The position numbers and the translations under genes were made by a program. A stretch of 25,906 bases of DNA from JBDTNQ01 sp039933635. GTDB taxonomy: Bacteria; Acidobacteriota; Vicinamibacteria; Vicinamibacterales; SCN-69-37. Numbering within the stretch: position 1 is the stretch's first letter; every line of letters begins with the position of its first letter. The notes beneath the pieces were generated by a model that worked only from the letters and a program-made list of their open reading frames with translations, was not told the DNA's origin and made no database searches. The stretch covers positions 1-25,906 of the forward strand of contig JBDTNQ010000063.1 in NCBI GenBank assembly GCA_039933635.1. The letters run 5' to 3'. Below are positions 15,761 through 23,709 of this stretch, piece by piece.

Positions 15761-16741
15761 TCAATACTCGATATCGCTGAGCTTGTGGATGAGAAAGGCG
15801 CCGAAGACCTGCAACGCGACCGCGACGACGAGCATCTGTCTGCCCAGTGGATCCTCGAACAGCACCTTGAAGTGTGCGGGCGTCATCACATAGAGGTAGA
15901 GCGCGAGGGCCGGTGGCAGAGCGGCCAGGACGTAGCCCGTCATGCGGCCGTGAGCCGTCAGCACGCGCAGTTGCCGCTTGATTTGAAAGCGCTCACGGAT
16001 GACGCGACCGAGGTTGTCCAGCACCTCGGCGAGATTGCCGCCGGACTCCATCTGGGTCAGCACGGCGGTGACAAAGAACCGCGCGTCGATGATCGGCACG
16101 CGCAACGCGAACGCCCTCAAGCCGTCGGCAATCGGCAGACCGAACGTCTGCTGGTTGTTGATGAGTTTGAACTCGCCCGCCACGGGCTCAGGCAGTTCAT
16201 CCGCCGCAAAGCGAAGCCCGGTCGTGAACGCGTGGCCGGCGCGCAGCGTCCGGGCCAGGAGCGAAACGGCCTCCGGAAACTGCTCCTCGAACTTGCGGAG
16301 GCGCCTCGCCGCCAGCCACTTCAGGACGGCGTAGGGCGCCCATCCCGCCAGCACACCGGCCAACGCACCGTTCCAGAACGGACGTGACCACAGCGCGGTC
16401 ACGACCAGGTAGGTCACGAGGGCCAGGCAGGCGGAGCCCAGCACCACCCTCCCGGCGTTGACCTTTAAACCCGACTGATGGATCACCTGCCGCAGACGTG
16501 CGGCGGCTGCGCCGTCGCTGGACAGCAGCCGCTGGAGCGGGCCGATCGAACTCAGGTGCTCGACGTCCTTCAGGAGACTGCCGCGCCGCGCGCCGACCGC
16601 CAGCGCGCCCGTGCGGATGCGCTGACGCAGCGTGTCCTGCGCGACGGCTTCCGGGCGAACGACGAAGAGGTAATACGATCCCGCCAGGATGATCGCCACC
16701 CAGAGAAACGTCAGCAGAGGGATCAGTGTCGGCAGGCCCAT
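15761..16741 (-). CDS. tadB: Tad pilus platform protein TadB
   Basis: A 326-residue inner-membrane protein with a T2SF domain at about 155-280. Typical pieces are FEEQFPEAVSLLARTLRAGH, FKLINNQQTFGLPIADGLRA and MESGGNLAEVLDNLGRVIRER. Membrane segments are at about 7-28, 98-130, 267-287 and 297-318. TadB pairs with TadC as the platform of the Flp pilus assembly machine and is a paralogue of GspF/PilC. ATG at 16741 follows the tadA stop with 1 nt between them (TGA-C-ATG), and its own stop precedes tadC by 2 nt, so tadA-tadB-tadC are tightly coupled. The length is typical and nothing is missing. Confidence 0.95.
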   Translation of the reverse strand: MGLPTLIPLLTFLWVAIILAGSYYLFVVRPEAVAQDTLRQRIRTGALAVGARRGSLLKDVEHLSSIGPLQRLLSSDGAAAARLRQVIHQSGLKVNAGRVVLGSACLALVTYLVVTALWSRPFWNGALAGVLAGWAPYAVLKWLAARRLRKFEEQFPEAVSLLARTLRAGHAFTTGLRFAADELPEPVAGEFKLINNQQTFGLPIADGLRAFALRVPIIDARFFVTAVLTQMESGGNLAEVLDNLGRVIRERFQIKRQLRVLTAHGRMTGYVLAALPPALALYLYVMTPAHFKVLFEDPLGRQMLVVAVALQVFGAFLIHKLSDIEY

Positions 16742-16742
16742 G

Positions 16743-18071
16743 TCAGCAAATCACGTGGACGTGGTCGAACATCGCGGCCGGCAGCTGCATGCCCGACGAG
16801 ATCATGTGGTCGCTGGTCTTCGGACGTATGCCGGTCGCACGGAAGCGCCCGCAGACCTTGCCATCGGCGCGGAGGCCCGTCCGTTCGAACACGAAGATGT
16901 CCTGCAGCATGATGACGTCGCCTTCCATTCCGGTGATTTCGGAGATCGCCGTCACCTTGCGCGTGCCATCCGACAGGCGGGTCACCTGGACGATGAAATT
17001 CACCGACGAAGCAATCTGCTGACGGATCGCCCGGTCAGGCAGGTTCAGGTTCGCCATCGCGATCATCGTATCGATCCGGTACAGCGCATCGCGTGGGCTG
17101 TTCGCGTGCACGGTGGTCAAACTGCCGTCGTGGCCGGTGTTCATGGCCTGGAGCATATCGAGCGCTTCCTCGCCTCGGACCTCACCGACGATGATGCGAT
17201 CGGGCCGCATGCGCAGGGCGTTGGCGACCAGCTCCCGCTGCCGGACCGCGCCCTTGCCTTCGATGTTCGGCGGGCGCGTCTCGAGACGCACCACGTGCCG
17301 TTGACGGAGGACGAGCTCGGCCGCGTCCTCAATCGTCACGACCCGTTCGTGTTCCGAGATGAAGGTGGACAACACGTTGAGCATCGTCGTCTTGCCGGCG
17401 CCCGTGCCGCCGGACACGATCACGTTGAGCCGGCTGCTGACGGCGGCCCGCAGCAGATCGAGCATGGGTTGCGTCAGGGTTTCCCGACCGACCAGATCCG
17501 TGGCGCCAAGCTTCTCGGTGCGAAACCGGCGGATCGAGAGCACCGGACCGTCGAGCGCCAGTGGCGGGATGATCGCGTTGACGCGGGACCCGTCGGCCAG
17601 CCGGGCATCGACCATCGGACTCGATTCGTCGATGCGCCGGCCCACGGAACTCACGATACGTTCGATGATTCTCATGAGATGGGCGTCGTCCTTGAAGACC
17701 ACCTTGGTCTTCTCGAGCCGCCCGTTGCGCTCCACGTACACCGAGTCCGATCGGTTCACGAGAATGTCCGAGATCGCCGGATCCCGCAGAAGCTCTTCGA
17801 GCGGGCCGAGACCGAACAGCTCGTTGAGCACGTCCGAGATGAGCTGCTCGCGTTCTCGCAGGCTGAGGGGTGTGGTTCTCGCTTCGAAATCGAGCATGCC
17901 CACGATGAGGCCGCGGATTTCCGGCTCGGCGTCCTCGCGCTTCATGCTCGTCAGGCGATCGAGGTTGAGCCGATTGAGCAGATCGGTGTGAATGCGGCTC
18001 TTGATCTCCTGGTACCGCGGATGCGTGCCGGACGTGTCGGCAAGAGTTGGGAGCGTCATCGTCGGAGTCAT
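16743..18071 (-). CDS. tadA: Tad pilus assembly ATPase TadA/CpaF
   Basis: A hexameric secretion ATPase of about 442 residues that powers Flp pilin polymerisation at the inner membrane. The N-terminal part (about 25-180) is the CpaF-type domain with LLRDPAISDILVNRSDSVYV and RVNAIIPPLALDGPVLSIRR. Catalytic elements, numbered from the GTG at 18074, are Walker A GGTGAGKTT (222-230), the Asp box VVTIEDAAEL (245-254), Walker B RPDRIIVGEVRGEEA (290-304) and the His box GHDGSLTTVHAN (314-325). All key residues are intact. Start choice: ATG at 18071, with GTG at 18074 and ATG at 18059 as alternatives; no clear ribosome binding site is seen. It is 27 bp after tadZ. Confidence 0.96.
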   Translation of the reverse strand: MTPTMTLPTLADTSGTHPRYQEIKSRIHTDLLNRLNLDRLTSMKREDAEPEIRGLIVGMLDFEARTTPLSLREREQLISDVLNELFGLGPLEELLRDPAISDILVNRSDSVYVERNGRLEKTKVVFKDDAHLMRIIERIVSSVGRRIDESSPMVDARLADGSRVNAIIPPLALDGPVLSIRRFRTEKLGATDLVGRETLTQPMLDLLRAAVSSRLNVIVSGGTGAGKTTMLNVLSTFISEHERVVTIEDAAELVLRQRHVVRLETRPPNIEGKGAVRQRELVANALRMRPDRIIVGEVRGEEALDMLQAMNTGHDGSLTTVHANSPRDALYRIDTMIAMANLNLPDRAIRQQIASSVNFIVQVTRLSDGTRKVTAISEITGMEGDVIMLQDIFVFERTGLRADGKVCGRFRATGIRPKTSDHMISSGMQLPAAMFDHVHVIC

Positions 18072-18098
18072 CACAGTTTGTTGAAGTCGCTCGCGCCG

Positions 18099-19235
18099 CT
18101 ACCGGCGCGCGCCCCATCGTCCGAGCAGACCCGTTGCGCGTACGGGCTCGACCACCTGGGGCTCTACTTTGGCCAGTTCGTGCGCGTATAAATGAAACTC
18201 GGCGGCGAGCGGGGATTTGCCCTCATCCACCAGCGGCTCGCCTTTGTTCAGGGCCTTCATGGCGAGGCGATAGTCGCTGGGAAACACGTGTGCGATGGTC
18301 GTGCCGATCGCCTCGGCCAGATCCTCGAGCTGAATTTCGGACTGACGATCTGATCGGCTCACCACGACGGAGATCTTTTCCTTGCCGTAGCGCTGACTCA
18401 GCAACTTGGTGAGGCGGCCGGCACCCCTGACCGTGGCCAGTTCCTGGTTCGCCACGACGACGATCGACGTCGCGAGTTCGAGCGAGTCGAGCAGGGCGGG
18501 ATCCGATCGCGAGACGTCGATCACCGTGTAGCGATAGTGACGGGCGGCGAATTCGATGAGCGTCCGGACGCGAGGAGGATCCACGGACGAACCGACCGAA
18601 CGATCCGCCGACGCCAGCAGGTCCAGGCCCGCCGCGGTTCGTGTGACCAGGCCGCGGAAGTATGCGGTGTCGAGCCTCTGAATGTTCTCGAGCGCATCGA
18701 GGACCGAGAAGGCCGGCTGCGCGCCGATGAACAGGGCCGCGTCGCCGCCGGCGAGGTGGAGGTCGATGAAGAGCGTGCCGGCGATTCTGGCGAGCACGGC
18801 CGCCAGGTTGACCGCGACGGTTGTGGTGCCCACGCCGCCCTTGGCCCCGACGAAGGCAAACACCTGACCGGGCACGACGGCGGCCCGTTGCACCACCAGC
18901 CGTGTGATCGCCGCTTCGAGATCGCTGTTCGTGAGGTTGGTGACGCACTCGCTGACCCCGACGCGCATCGCCTCGAGCATGAGCGCGGGATCGAGTGTGG
19001 AGGCCACCAGGACCAGGCCGGTGTCAGGATGCTGGCGCCGCATCAAACCGAAATCCGGCGGAATCTGCGCGAGCGCCCGTACGTCGAGCACGACGACGTC
19101 GGGTGGGGCGCCGGTCGCATGAGCCAGCGCGGAAAGATCGGCAACCGCGAGATTTGCCGGAACCATGCCGGCAGCGCGGACCCGATCTTCCACACTTCGA
19201 TCCAGCGCGCCGACAATCGTGACGGTGATAGCCAT
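18099..19235 (-). CDS. tadZ: Tad pilus localisation protein TadZ/CpaE
   Basis: A 378-residue protein that places the Tad machine in the cell, in the family of MinD/ParA-like ATPases with an atypical receiver domain. Residues 1-117 form a receiver-like fold (VTIVGA, DVVVLDVRALAQ, TGLVLVAS), with D51 near the usual phospho-acceptor place. The C-terminal ATPase begins with a deviant Walker A AKGGVGTTT (131-139), continues with FIDLHLAGGDAALFIG (156-171), and has YTVIDVSRSDPALLD and VVVANQEL. The deviant Walker A lysine (KGGVG) is present, so ATP binding is expected. ATG at 19235 is only 6 bp after the secretin stop. Length is normal for CpaE-type proteins. Confidence 0.93.
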   Translation of the reverse strand: MAITVTIVGALDRSVEDRVRAAGMVPANLAVADLSALAHATGAPPDVVVLDVRALAQIPPDFGLMRRQHPDTGLVLVASTLDPALMLEAMRVGVSECVTNLTNSDLEAAITRLVVQRAAVVPGQVFAFVGAKGGVGTTTVAVNLAAVLARIAGTLFIDLHLAGGDAALFIGAQPAFSVLDALENIQRLDTAYFRGLVTRTAAGLDLLASADRSVGSSVDPPRVRTLIEFAARHYRYTVIDVSRSDPALLDSLELATSIVVVANQELATVRGAGRLTKLLSQRYGKEKISVVVSRSDRQSEIQLEDLAEAIGTTIAHVFPSDYRLAMKALNKGEPLVDEGKSPLAAEFHLYAHELAKVEPQVVEPVRATGLLGRWGARR

Positions 19236-19241
19236 GGAGAC

Positions 19242-20642
19242 CTACCGATTTCCCGCGGCCGGCGGCGGCGATGCCGCCGAAGCCGGCGCATTGGCGCCGC
19301 CTTGAGGAGGCAGGAACTTCTCTTCGGATATCGGAAGCGGCGGGAGGCCGTCCGGATCGAGCGCGCGCACCAGGTGCGGCGTGACCAGCACGAGCAGTTC
19401 GGTCCGCTCGCGCGTTGTCGCCTTGCTCTGGAACATTTTGCCCACGATCGGGATCCGGCTCAGCCAGGGAACCTCGGAGCGCGTCTCCTGAGCCGTGTTG
19501 TTCATGAGGCCGCCGATCGCGAAGGACTGGCCGTCGCGGAGCTCCACCTCGGTCTCGGCGCGCCGCGTGGACAGCGCAGGAACGCGGAAGCCGCCGAGGG
19601 TGATGCCGTTCGCGAAATCGAGCGAGCTGACCTCTGGCTTGACCTTCAGCCGAATCATGTCGCCCGCCACCGTCGGCGTGAAGTTGAGACGGACGCCAAA
19701 TTCCTTCCACTCGATCGTCACCTGCCCGGTGTTGCCCTGGACGATCGGCACCGGCAATTGACCGCCGGCCAGAAAGCTGGCTTCCTTCCCGTTATAGGCG
19801 ATCAGGTTGGGCTCCGCGAGGCTTTGGAAATTGCCCGTGCTCTGCAGCGCGCGGATCAGCATGCCGACGTTGTATTTGTTGCTGAAGAGGAACAGGTTCA
19901 GGAAGTCGGTGAACGCAAGGTCACCGGATGATCCCGTCAACCCGGTGTCGTCCCGCGTCGTCGTCAGTTTGTCGAAGGTGGGCGCGGGGAATTGCTCGGT
20001 GGTACTGCGGCCGATCACGTTCTTGAATCCAGTCCCGCCCGTGAACATGCTGGCGCCGAGTTCGCTGAGGGCCCGCCGATTCACCTCGGCGATGCGCACC
20101 TGCAACAGGACCTGCTGGTTCTCGTTGCCGCCCGGCAATTGAAGCAGGTTGGTGACCTTCGCCTTCGGCGCGAGGGCCCCCGCAATTTCTCCGGCGCGGA
20201 GCATGACGCTGTTGGTCGACGCTCGACCCATCAGGATCACCGAGTCGACGGTTTCGCTCGCCTGGATGTCTTCACCGGGAAACAGCGTCTGCAGCTGGCG
20301 CTGCAGGACCGTCACGCCCGGATCCACCACCACGTCGTACTGCGACCGCTCGGTTGCGCCCCACACAATCAGACTGACCGTGCCTGGCGACTTGCCGTCG
20401 AGCAGGATCTCGCGGGGCGTCACAACGGTGGCGTCGGCAATGGCGGGGTTGGTGATCGCGACCCTGGTGATGTTGAATCCCAGCGGCAGCACGAGCGAGC
20501 GCCCCACGGTCAACGTCACGTTCGGCATCGCCGGCGATGCTGGCGGGGTCGTGACAGGTGTCGGGGTCTGAGCGGTCAGCACGACGGCGCCGATCACGAC
20601 AACGCAGAAACAGGCAGCCCGAACGAAGCCCAGCGCCTTCAC
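19242..20642 (-). CDS. rcpA: Tad pilus outer-membrane secretin RcpA/CpaC
   Basis: A 466-residue secretin that forms the outer-membrane channel for the Flp pilus. A signal peptide (MKALGFVRAACFCVVVIGA, cleavage near TAQ) is followed by an N-terminal secretin/BON-like domain with VTLTVGRSLVLPLGFNITRV and ILLDGKSPGTVSLIVWG. The secretin domain covers about 175-430, with LLQVRIAEVNRRALSELG, AEPNLIAYNGKEASFLAGG, GVRLNFTPTV, ELRDGQSFAIGGL, and the closing VPWLSRIPIVGKMFQSK and LVLVTPHLV. The C-terminal tail is proline/alanine-rich. Start choice: the GTG at 20642 overlaps the stop of rcpC by 4 nt (GTGA), so translation is coupled. It is slightly shorter than some CpaC proteins but complete. Confidence 0.95.
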   Translation of the reverse strand: MKALGFVRAACFCVVVIGAVVLTAQTPTPVTTPPASPAMPNVTLTVGRSLVLPLGFNITRVAITNPAIADATVVTPREILLDGKSPGTVSLIVWGATERSQYDVVVDPGVTVLQRQLQTLFPGEDIQASETVDSVILMGRASTNSVMLRAGEIAGALAPKAKVTNLLQLPGGNENQQVLLQVRIAEVNRRALSELGASMFTGGTGFKNVIGRSTTEQFPAPTFDKLTTTRDDTGLTGSSGDLAFTDFLNLFLFSNKYNVGMLIRALQSTGNFQSLAEPNLIAYNGKEASFLAGGQLPVPIVQGNTGQVTIEWKEFGVRLNFTPTVAGDMIRLKVKPEVSSLDFANGITLGGFRVPALSTRRAETEVELRDGQSFAIGGLMNNTAQETRSEVPWLSRIPIVGKMFQSKATTRERTELLVLVTPHLVRALDPDGLPPLPISEEKFLPPQGGANAPASAASPPPAAGNR

Positions 20643-21496
20643 TTGATGGTCTCCTCCGTGCGTTTGGCGCCACGGATGACTTCCACGGAGTAGATCTTCG
20701 GTGGGGGAGGGGCCGCGGCAGCCGGGGGCGGCGTCGCGATTCGCGCGGCCGGGACTGGTGCCGCGACGATCGGCGCGATGACACCGCCAGAAGCCAGATT
20801 GGCGGTACGCGTGCCCGATGACGTCGTCACCTCCACATCCAGCGGATTGCGGAGGGTCAGCATGATCTGTCCCTGGTTCGACGCCAGGCCCACGCGTTCC
20901 GCGTCGTCGGGGTGGACGAGCAAGGTGACCACCGTCGACGGGATGGCCTGGCCTTCTTTGGCGACATCCTGATCGTATTTGGTACCCGTGGCGAGAACCT
21001 GGACGTTGCTCACGACCACGCGCGCGAGACTGCCGTTGTTGCCGTCCTGCAGGATGGCCATGACATCCACGCGCGTGCCTGGCAGCACGAACCCGGCGAC
21101 GCCGATCACTTCGTTCACGCGCACCGAAATCGCCCGCATGCCCTGCGGAATCGTCGGTGGCAACCCTGCGCCGGCCAGCTTCGAAGCGAGGTTGTTACCG
21201 GTGAGCGGTTCGTTTTCGGAGACCGGTGAGATCACGCCGCGCCCGACGGCTTCTTCGATCTTCGTGAGTCCGCCCGGGATCATGTTGGCGGCGGGCCAGG
21301 GGACGAGCTTGACGTCGGGCTCCGCGAGCATCGTTCCCAGGGGCAGCTGATGGGCGGCGACCACAGCAAACGCGCGGGCGATTTCGACTTCCTTCGTGGG
21401 GCGGCTCTGAATGGTCCGGTAGACGAGGTACGTGGACCCGGCGGCCAGCACCAGCGCGCCGCCCAGAACCAGGATCGTGCGGACATTGCGAGTCAT
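20639..21496 (-). CDS. rcpC: Tad pilus periplasmic protein RcpC/CpaB
   Basis: A 285-residue periplasmic protein anchored by an N-terminal helix (about 7-25, TILVLGGALVLAAGSTYLVY). A SAF domain follows at about 41-110 (VVAAHQLPLGTMLAEPDVKLVPW, GRGVISPVSENEPLTGNNL), and then the RcpC/CpaB core with MRAISVRVNEVIGVAGFVLPG, TRVDVMAIL and TVVTLLVHPDDAERVGLASNQG. The C-terminal tail (about 240-285) is a proline/alanine-rich linker. CpaB proteins help to assemble or stabilise the secretin; the tail may reach it. ATG at 21496 is 19 bp after the prepilin peptidase stop, with a GGGCGG-like purine stretch between. All recognisable parts are present. Confidence 0.93.
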   Translation of the reverse strand: MTRNVRTILVLGGALVLAAGSTYLVYRTIQSRPTKEVEIARAFAVVAAHQLPLGTMLAEPDVKLVPWPAANMIPGGLTKIEEAVGRGVISPVSENEPLTGNNLASKLAGAGLPPTIPQGMRAISVRVNEVIGVAGFVLPGTRVDVMAILQDGNNGSLARVVVSNVQVLATGTKYDQDVAKEGQAIPSTVVTLLVHPDDAERVGLASNQGQIMLTLRNPLDVEVTTSSGTRTANLASGGVIAPIVAAPVPAARIATPPPAAAAPPPPKIYSVEVIRGAKRTEETIK

Positions 21497-21515
21497 TGGA
21501 CCAACCGCCCTTGTC

Positions 21516-22031
21516 CTACTTCAGCCACACCGCCGCACACGTACCGACGGCGATCGCGACGCCATATGGCAGGCGCGGACCCGGCGCGTGCTCGAGCGTG
21601 AGTCGCGGCCGTGCCGTGCTGCCGGCGGGCCGCCAGAAAGCGATCAAGTGCCATAGATTCGCGAACGCCTTTCCGAGATATCCGTGCCGAGCTCCCACGA
21701 TCAGCGCCAGAATCCCGCCGGCCATCACGGAGAACAACGCGCACCAGACCGCGCCCATTGGTCCAAGCCATGCCCCGACGGCGCCGAGCAACTTGATGTC
21801 TCCAGCGCCCATGCCGCCAGCCAGAAACAGCGGCAGGAACATCGCGACGCCGACGAGCCATCCAGCTGCGCCGTGCCCCAACCCGGGCAGGCCGCCGATC
21901 CATGCCTGAAACATCAATCCGAGCGCCGCTCCCGCGAGCGTCAGGGAGTTCGGTATTCGATAGGAGCGGATGTCGGTGAGCGCCCCGGCGAGGACGATCG
22001 CGATCGCGGCGATGCGGGCAGCATCCATCAT
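21516..22031 (-). CDS. tadV: Prepilin peptidase TadV/CpaA
   Basis: A 171-residue inner-membrane aspartic peptidase (A24 family) that cleaves the leader of Flp prepilin. Both catalytic aspartates are present: D20 in LTDIRSYRIPN and D78 in GMGAGDIKLLGA. Hydrophobic segments are at about 5-18, 30-46, 53-72, 80-115 (two) and 155-168. It is the short form without the N-terminal methylase domain found in PilD. It is the second gene of the pilus operon, 75 bp after flp, with two hairpins in between. ATG codons at 22031 and 22028 are both possible starts. Nothing in the sequence points to lost activity. Confidence 0.93.
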   Translation of the reverse strand: MMDAARIAAIAIVLAGALTDIRSYRIPNSLTLAGAALGLMFQAWIGGLPGLGHGAAGWLVGVAMFLPLFLAGGMGAGDIKLLGAVGAWLGPMGAVWCALFSVMAGGILALIVGARHGYLGKAFANLWHLIAFWRPAGSTARPRLTLEHAPGPRLPYGVAIAVGTCAAVWLK

Positions 22032-22038
22032 CAGACGT

Positions 22039-22059
22039 CAGAGCGCGGGTACGGCTCTG
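22039..22059 (-). promoter_or_regulatory. Second hairpin in the flp-tadV gap
   Basis: CAGAGC (22039-22044) and GCTCTG (22054-22059) form a 6-bp stem with a 9-nt loop, 8 bp upstream of the tadV start. It may contribute to control of tadV translation, but the stem is short. Confidence 0.3.
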
Positions 22060-22085
22060 AATCGCGGAACGGCATTCGCTGCTGC

Positions 22086-22104
22086 CGCCCCGCGGTTCGG
22101 GGCG
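22086..22104 (-). terminator. Hairpin just after the flp stop codon
   Basis: CGCCCCG (22086-22092) and CGGGGCG (22098-22104) form a GC-only 7-bp stem with a 5-nt loop, 2 nt after the flp stop codon. No T-run follows, so partial termination or 3'-end protection of a short flp mRNA is more likely than a full stop. Confidence 0.5.
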
Positions 22105-22106
22105 AA

Positions 22107-22277
22107 CTACGTGCCGGACACCTGGTTGCTGATGTTGGTCAACTGGGTGTTGATGGCGGAACCGACCGCGGTCAGGGCGACGGTGACCGCCAATGCAATA
22201 AACACGGCGAGAAACGCGTATTCGATCAGATCCTGGCCGATTTCTTCGCCGACAAAACGCCGAATGAGTTTCTTCAT
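22107..22277 (-). CDS. flp: Flp type IVb pilin
   Basis: A 56-residue prepilin, the major subunit of the Tad pilus. It starts with a short basic leader (MKKLIRRFVGEEIG), and is expected to be cut after G14. The mature end is QDLIEYAFLAVFIALAV, with Glu at position 5 and Tyr at 6, the Flp hallmark. One hydrophobic helix follows, then a short polar tail (INTQLTNISNQVSGT). Length fits the Flp family (about 50-80). Start choice: ATG at 22277, with GGGGAG 10 nt ahead; a longer reading frame runs upstream to 22544 but has no pilin-like sequence. It is the first gene of the pilus operon and is followed by a hairpin. Confidence 0.95.
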   Translation of the reverse strand: MKKLIRRFVGEEIGQDLIEYAFLAVFIALAVTVALTAVGSAINTQLTNISNQVSGT

Positions 22278-22488
22278 GACTGGTTCACTCCCCAAAGGCT
22301 GCAGATAGCGCGTCGAAGCTGCGCCGCCGACCAATTCAGACGACCCGGGACGACAGACAACAGACCCAAATCGCACGCCAGCGGGGCGCCTTGCGCATTG
22401 GACTGGACGTCTCCACGACGAGTTGAATCGACGATACCGGCAGGCTGAAGGGCTGTCTGTTCGATACTGCACAAGGCCCAAACGCACC
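22278..22488 (-). promoter_or_regulatory. Upstream region of the Tad pilus operon
   Basis: This non-coding stretch between the diguanylate cyclase terminator candidate and flp must hold the operon promoter if flp is transcribed on its own. I see no convincing -35/-10 pair. A weak sigma-54-like match (CTGGCGTGCGATTTGG on the minus strand, 22366-22381) lacks the required GC at -12. Confidence 0.35.
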
Positions 22489-22515
22489 AAAAAGGCGCCT
22501 GGAGGTCCGGCAGGC
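22489..22515 (-). terminator. Candidate terminator after the diguanylate cyclase gene
   Basis: On the minus strand GCCTG and CAGGC (22515-22511 and 22501-22497) can form a short stem with a 9-nt loop, then GCC and a run of five T (22493-22489). The stem is weak, so this is tentative. Confidence 0.3.
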
Positions 22516-22524
22516 AGGTCGCGT

Positions 22525-23685
22525 TCAGCTCGCGGCGGACACAACGGGCACGGGCACGGCCAGGTCCGGATCGGTCAGGCTGGCGACGTGGGTGACCGTG
22601 TTGCGACCGCGCGCTTTGGATGCATAGAGCGCGCGATCCGCCGCTGCAATCAATGCCGTGGATGTCCGAATGCCTGCTGCCACCGTCGCCACGCCGAAGC
22701 TGGCCGTCACCGGACTCGAGGGCCACTCCGCCGAGGCGATGATTTGACGGAGACGTTCGGCAGCGGCTGTCGCTCCCTCGGCGGTCGTGTGTGGCATCAC
22801 GATCACGAACTCCTCGCCGCCGTAGCGCGCGACGGACTCCGTCTGGCGAGTGTGGGCGCTGAGCAACCGCACGACGGCTTTGAGTGTGTCGTCACCCGCG
22901 AGGTGTCCGAAACGGTCGTTGTACAGCTTGAATTTGTCCACGTCGAGCAGCACGAGGGAGAGCGGCGCAGGATAGCGGTTGCTCCGCGCCATCTCCGAGT
23001 CGAGCACCTCGTCGAAGGCGCGCCGGTTCTTGGCGCCGGTCAGGCCGTCGATCGTCGCCAGGGCATCGAGCCGCGCGTTGGCCTTTTCCAGATCGGCCTG
23101 CTTCTTCTCGAGCGCTGTGTGCGCCGCTTCGAGCGCGCCATTCGTTTGGCTGAGGACGTCATTTTTCCGCGCCAGCTCGCGCTGGGCGGTGAGCACGCTG
23201 CTGTTGGCGCGGTTCAGTTCGGTCAGGAACTCGTCGTCCCGTTCGTTCCTCGAATGAGAGGCTACGGCTGCCTGCCGCACCGCCGTGAGCAGGGCGTTGA
23301 TCGTCTCGTTGTTGACTCGGCCGAGCTCGTCGAACAGGCGCCGGACGCCCGAGCGATTCGTTTGGCCGACAATCAGCAGTCCGTCGTTGGTCGCGCCGCC
23401 GCTGAATTTGACGACCGTCTGGCGCCCCCGGACCACGATCGGCAGTTCCCAGTCGAGTGCGAAACCTTCGGCGCGCAACGTGTCCATGAAACGTGTGGCC
23501 GATCGGCGCGCCTGATCGTCGTGGGTCATGCTGAGTGAGGCGATCGCATCGGCAAGTGGACGTCCCGCCGTGAGTCCAGACGCCAGCCCGAGGCCGTCCT
23601 CCACCACCCCGACGATTGTGCCCTGCGGGTCGGTCGTCACCACGATACCGGCCGAGGGGGTCAGGGCCTGCCACGTGTCTCTCAT
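22525..23685 (-). CDS. Diguanylate cyclase with PAS-like sensor and coiled coil
   Basis: A 386-residue cytoplasmic GGDEF protein that makes c-di-GMP. Residues about 1-110 form a PAS-like sensor (GIVVTTDPQGTIVGVVED, LDWELPIVVRGRQTVVKF, GGATNDGLLIVGQTN). A long coiled coil at about 155-208 (ELNRANSSVLTAQRELARKN, ALEKKQADLEKANARLD) leads to the GGDEF domain, which has DGLTGAKNRRAFDEVL, LLDVDKFKLYNDRFGHLAGD, and the active site RYGGEEFVIV with GGEEF at 289-293. The inhibitory-site position reads RQTE (280-283) instead of RxxD, so product inhibition may be reduced. ATG at 23685 has GGAG 8 nt ahead. It follows the GGDEF-EAL gene by 24 bp and lies directly upstream of the pilus operon. Confidence 0.92.
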   Translation of the reverse strand: MRDTWQALTPSAGIVVTTDPQGTIVGVVEDGLGLASGLTAGRPLADAIASLSMTHDDQARRSATRFMDTLRAEGFALDWELPIVVRGRQTVVKFSGGATNDGLLIVGQTNRSGVRRLFDELGRVNNETINALLTAVRQAAVASHSRNERDDEFLTELNRANSSVLTAQRELARKNDVLSQTNGALEAAHTALEKKQADLEKANARLDALATIDGLTGAKNRRAFDEVLDSEMARSNRYPAPLSLVLLDVDKFKLYNDRFGHLAGDDTLKAVVRLLSAHTRQTESVARYGGEEFVIVMPHTTAEGATAAAERLRQIIASAEWPSSPVTASFGVATVAAGIRTSTALIAAADRALYASKARGRNTVTHVASLTDPDLAVPVPVVSAAS

Positions 23686-23709
23686 GAAGTCAGCTCCGCG
23701 AAGGCCGGG

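Noticed and set aside
16689..18191. A 500-codon open frame on the plus strand
   Set aside because: It lies antisense to tadA/tadZ, whose motifs are complete; its translation is rich in His, Arg and Asp with no domain pattern, as expected for a shadow frame in high-GC DNA.
18537..19931. A 464-codon open frame on the plus strand
   Set aside because: Antisense to tadZ and the secretin gene; low-complexity charged composition and no start context or motif.
22364..22381. Sigma-54-like promoter before flp
   Set aside because: The GG at -24 and spacing are acceptable, but the -12 element reads TTGG instead of TTGC, and two more positions differ, so the match is too weak to claim.
22107..22544. A longer 145-residue form of the Flp pilin
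   Set aside because: The part before ATG 22277 has no leader-like or conserved sequence, overlaps the end of the diguanylate cyclase gene, and would place the pilin leader inside the chain.
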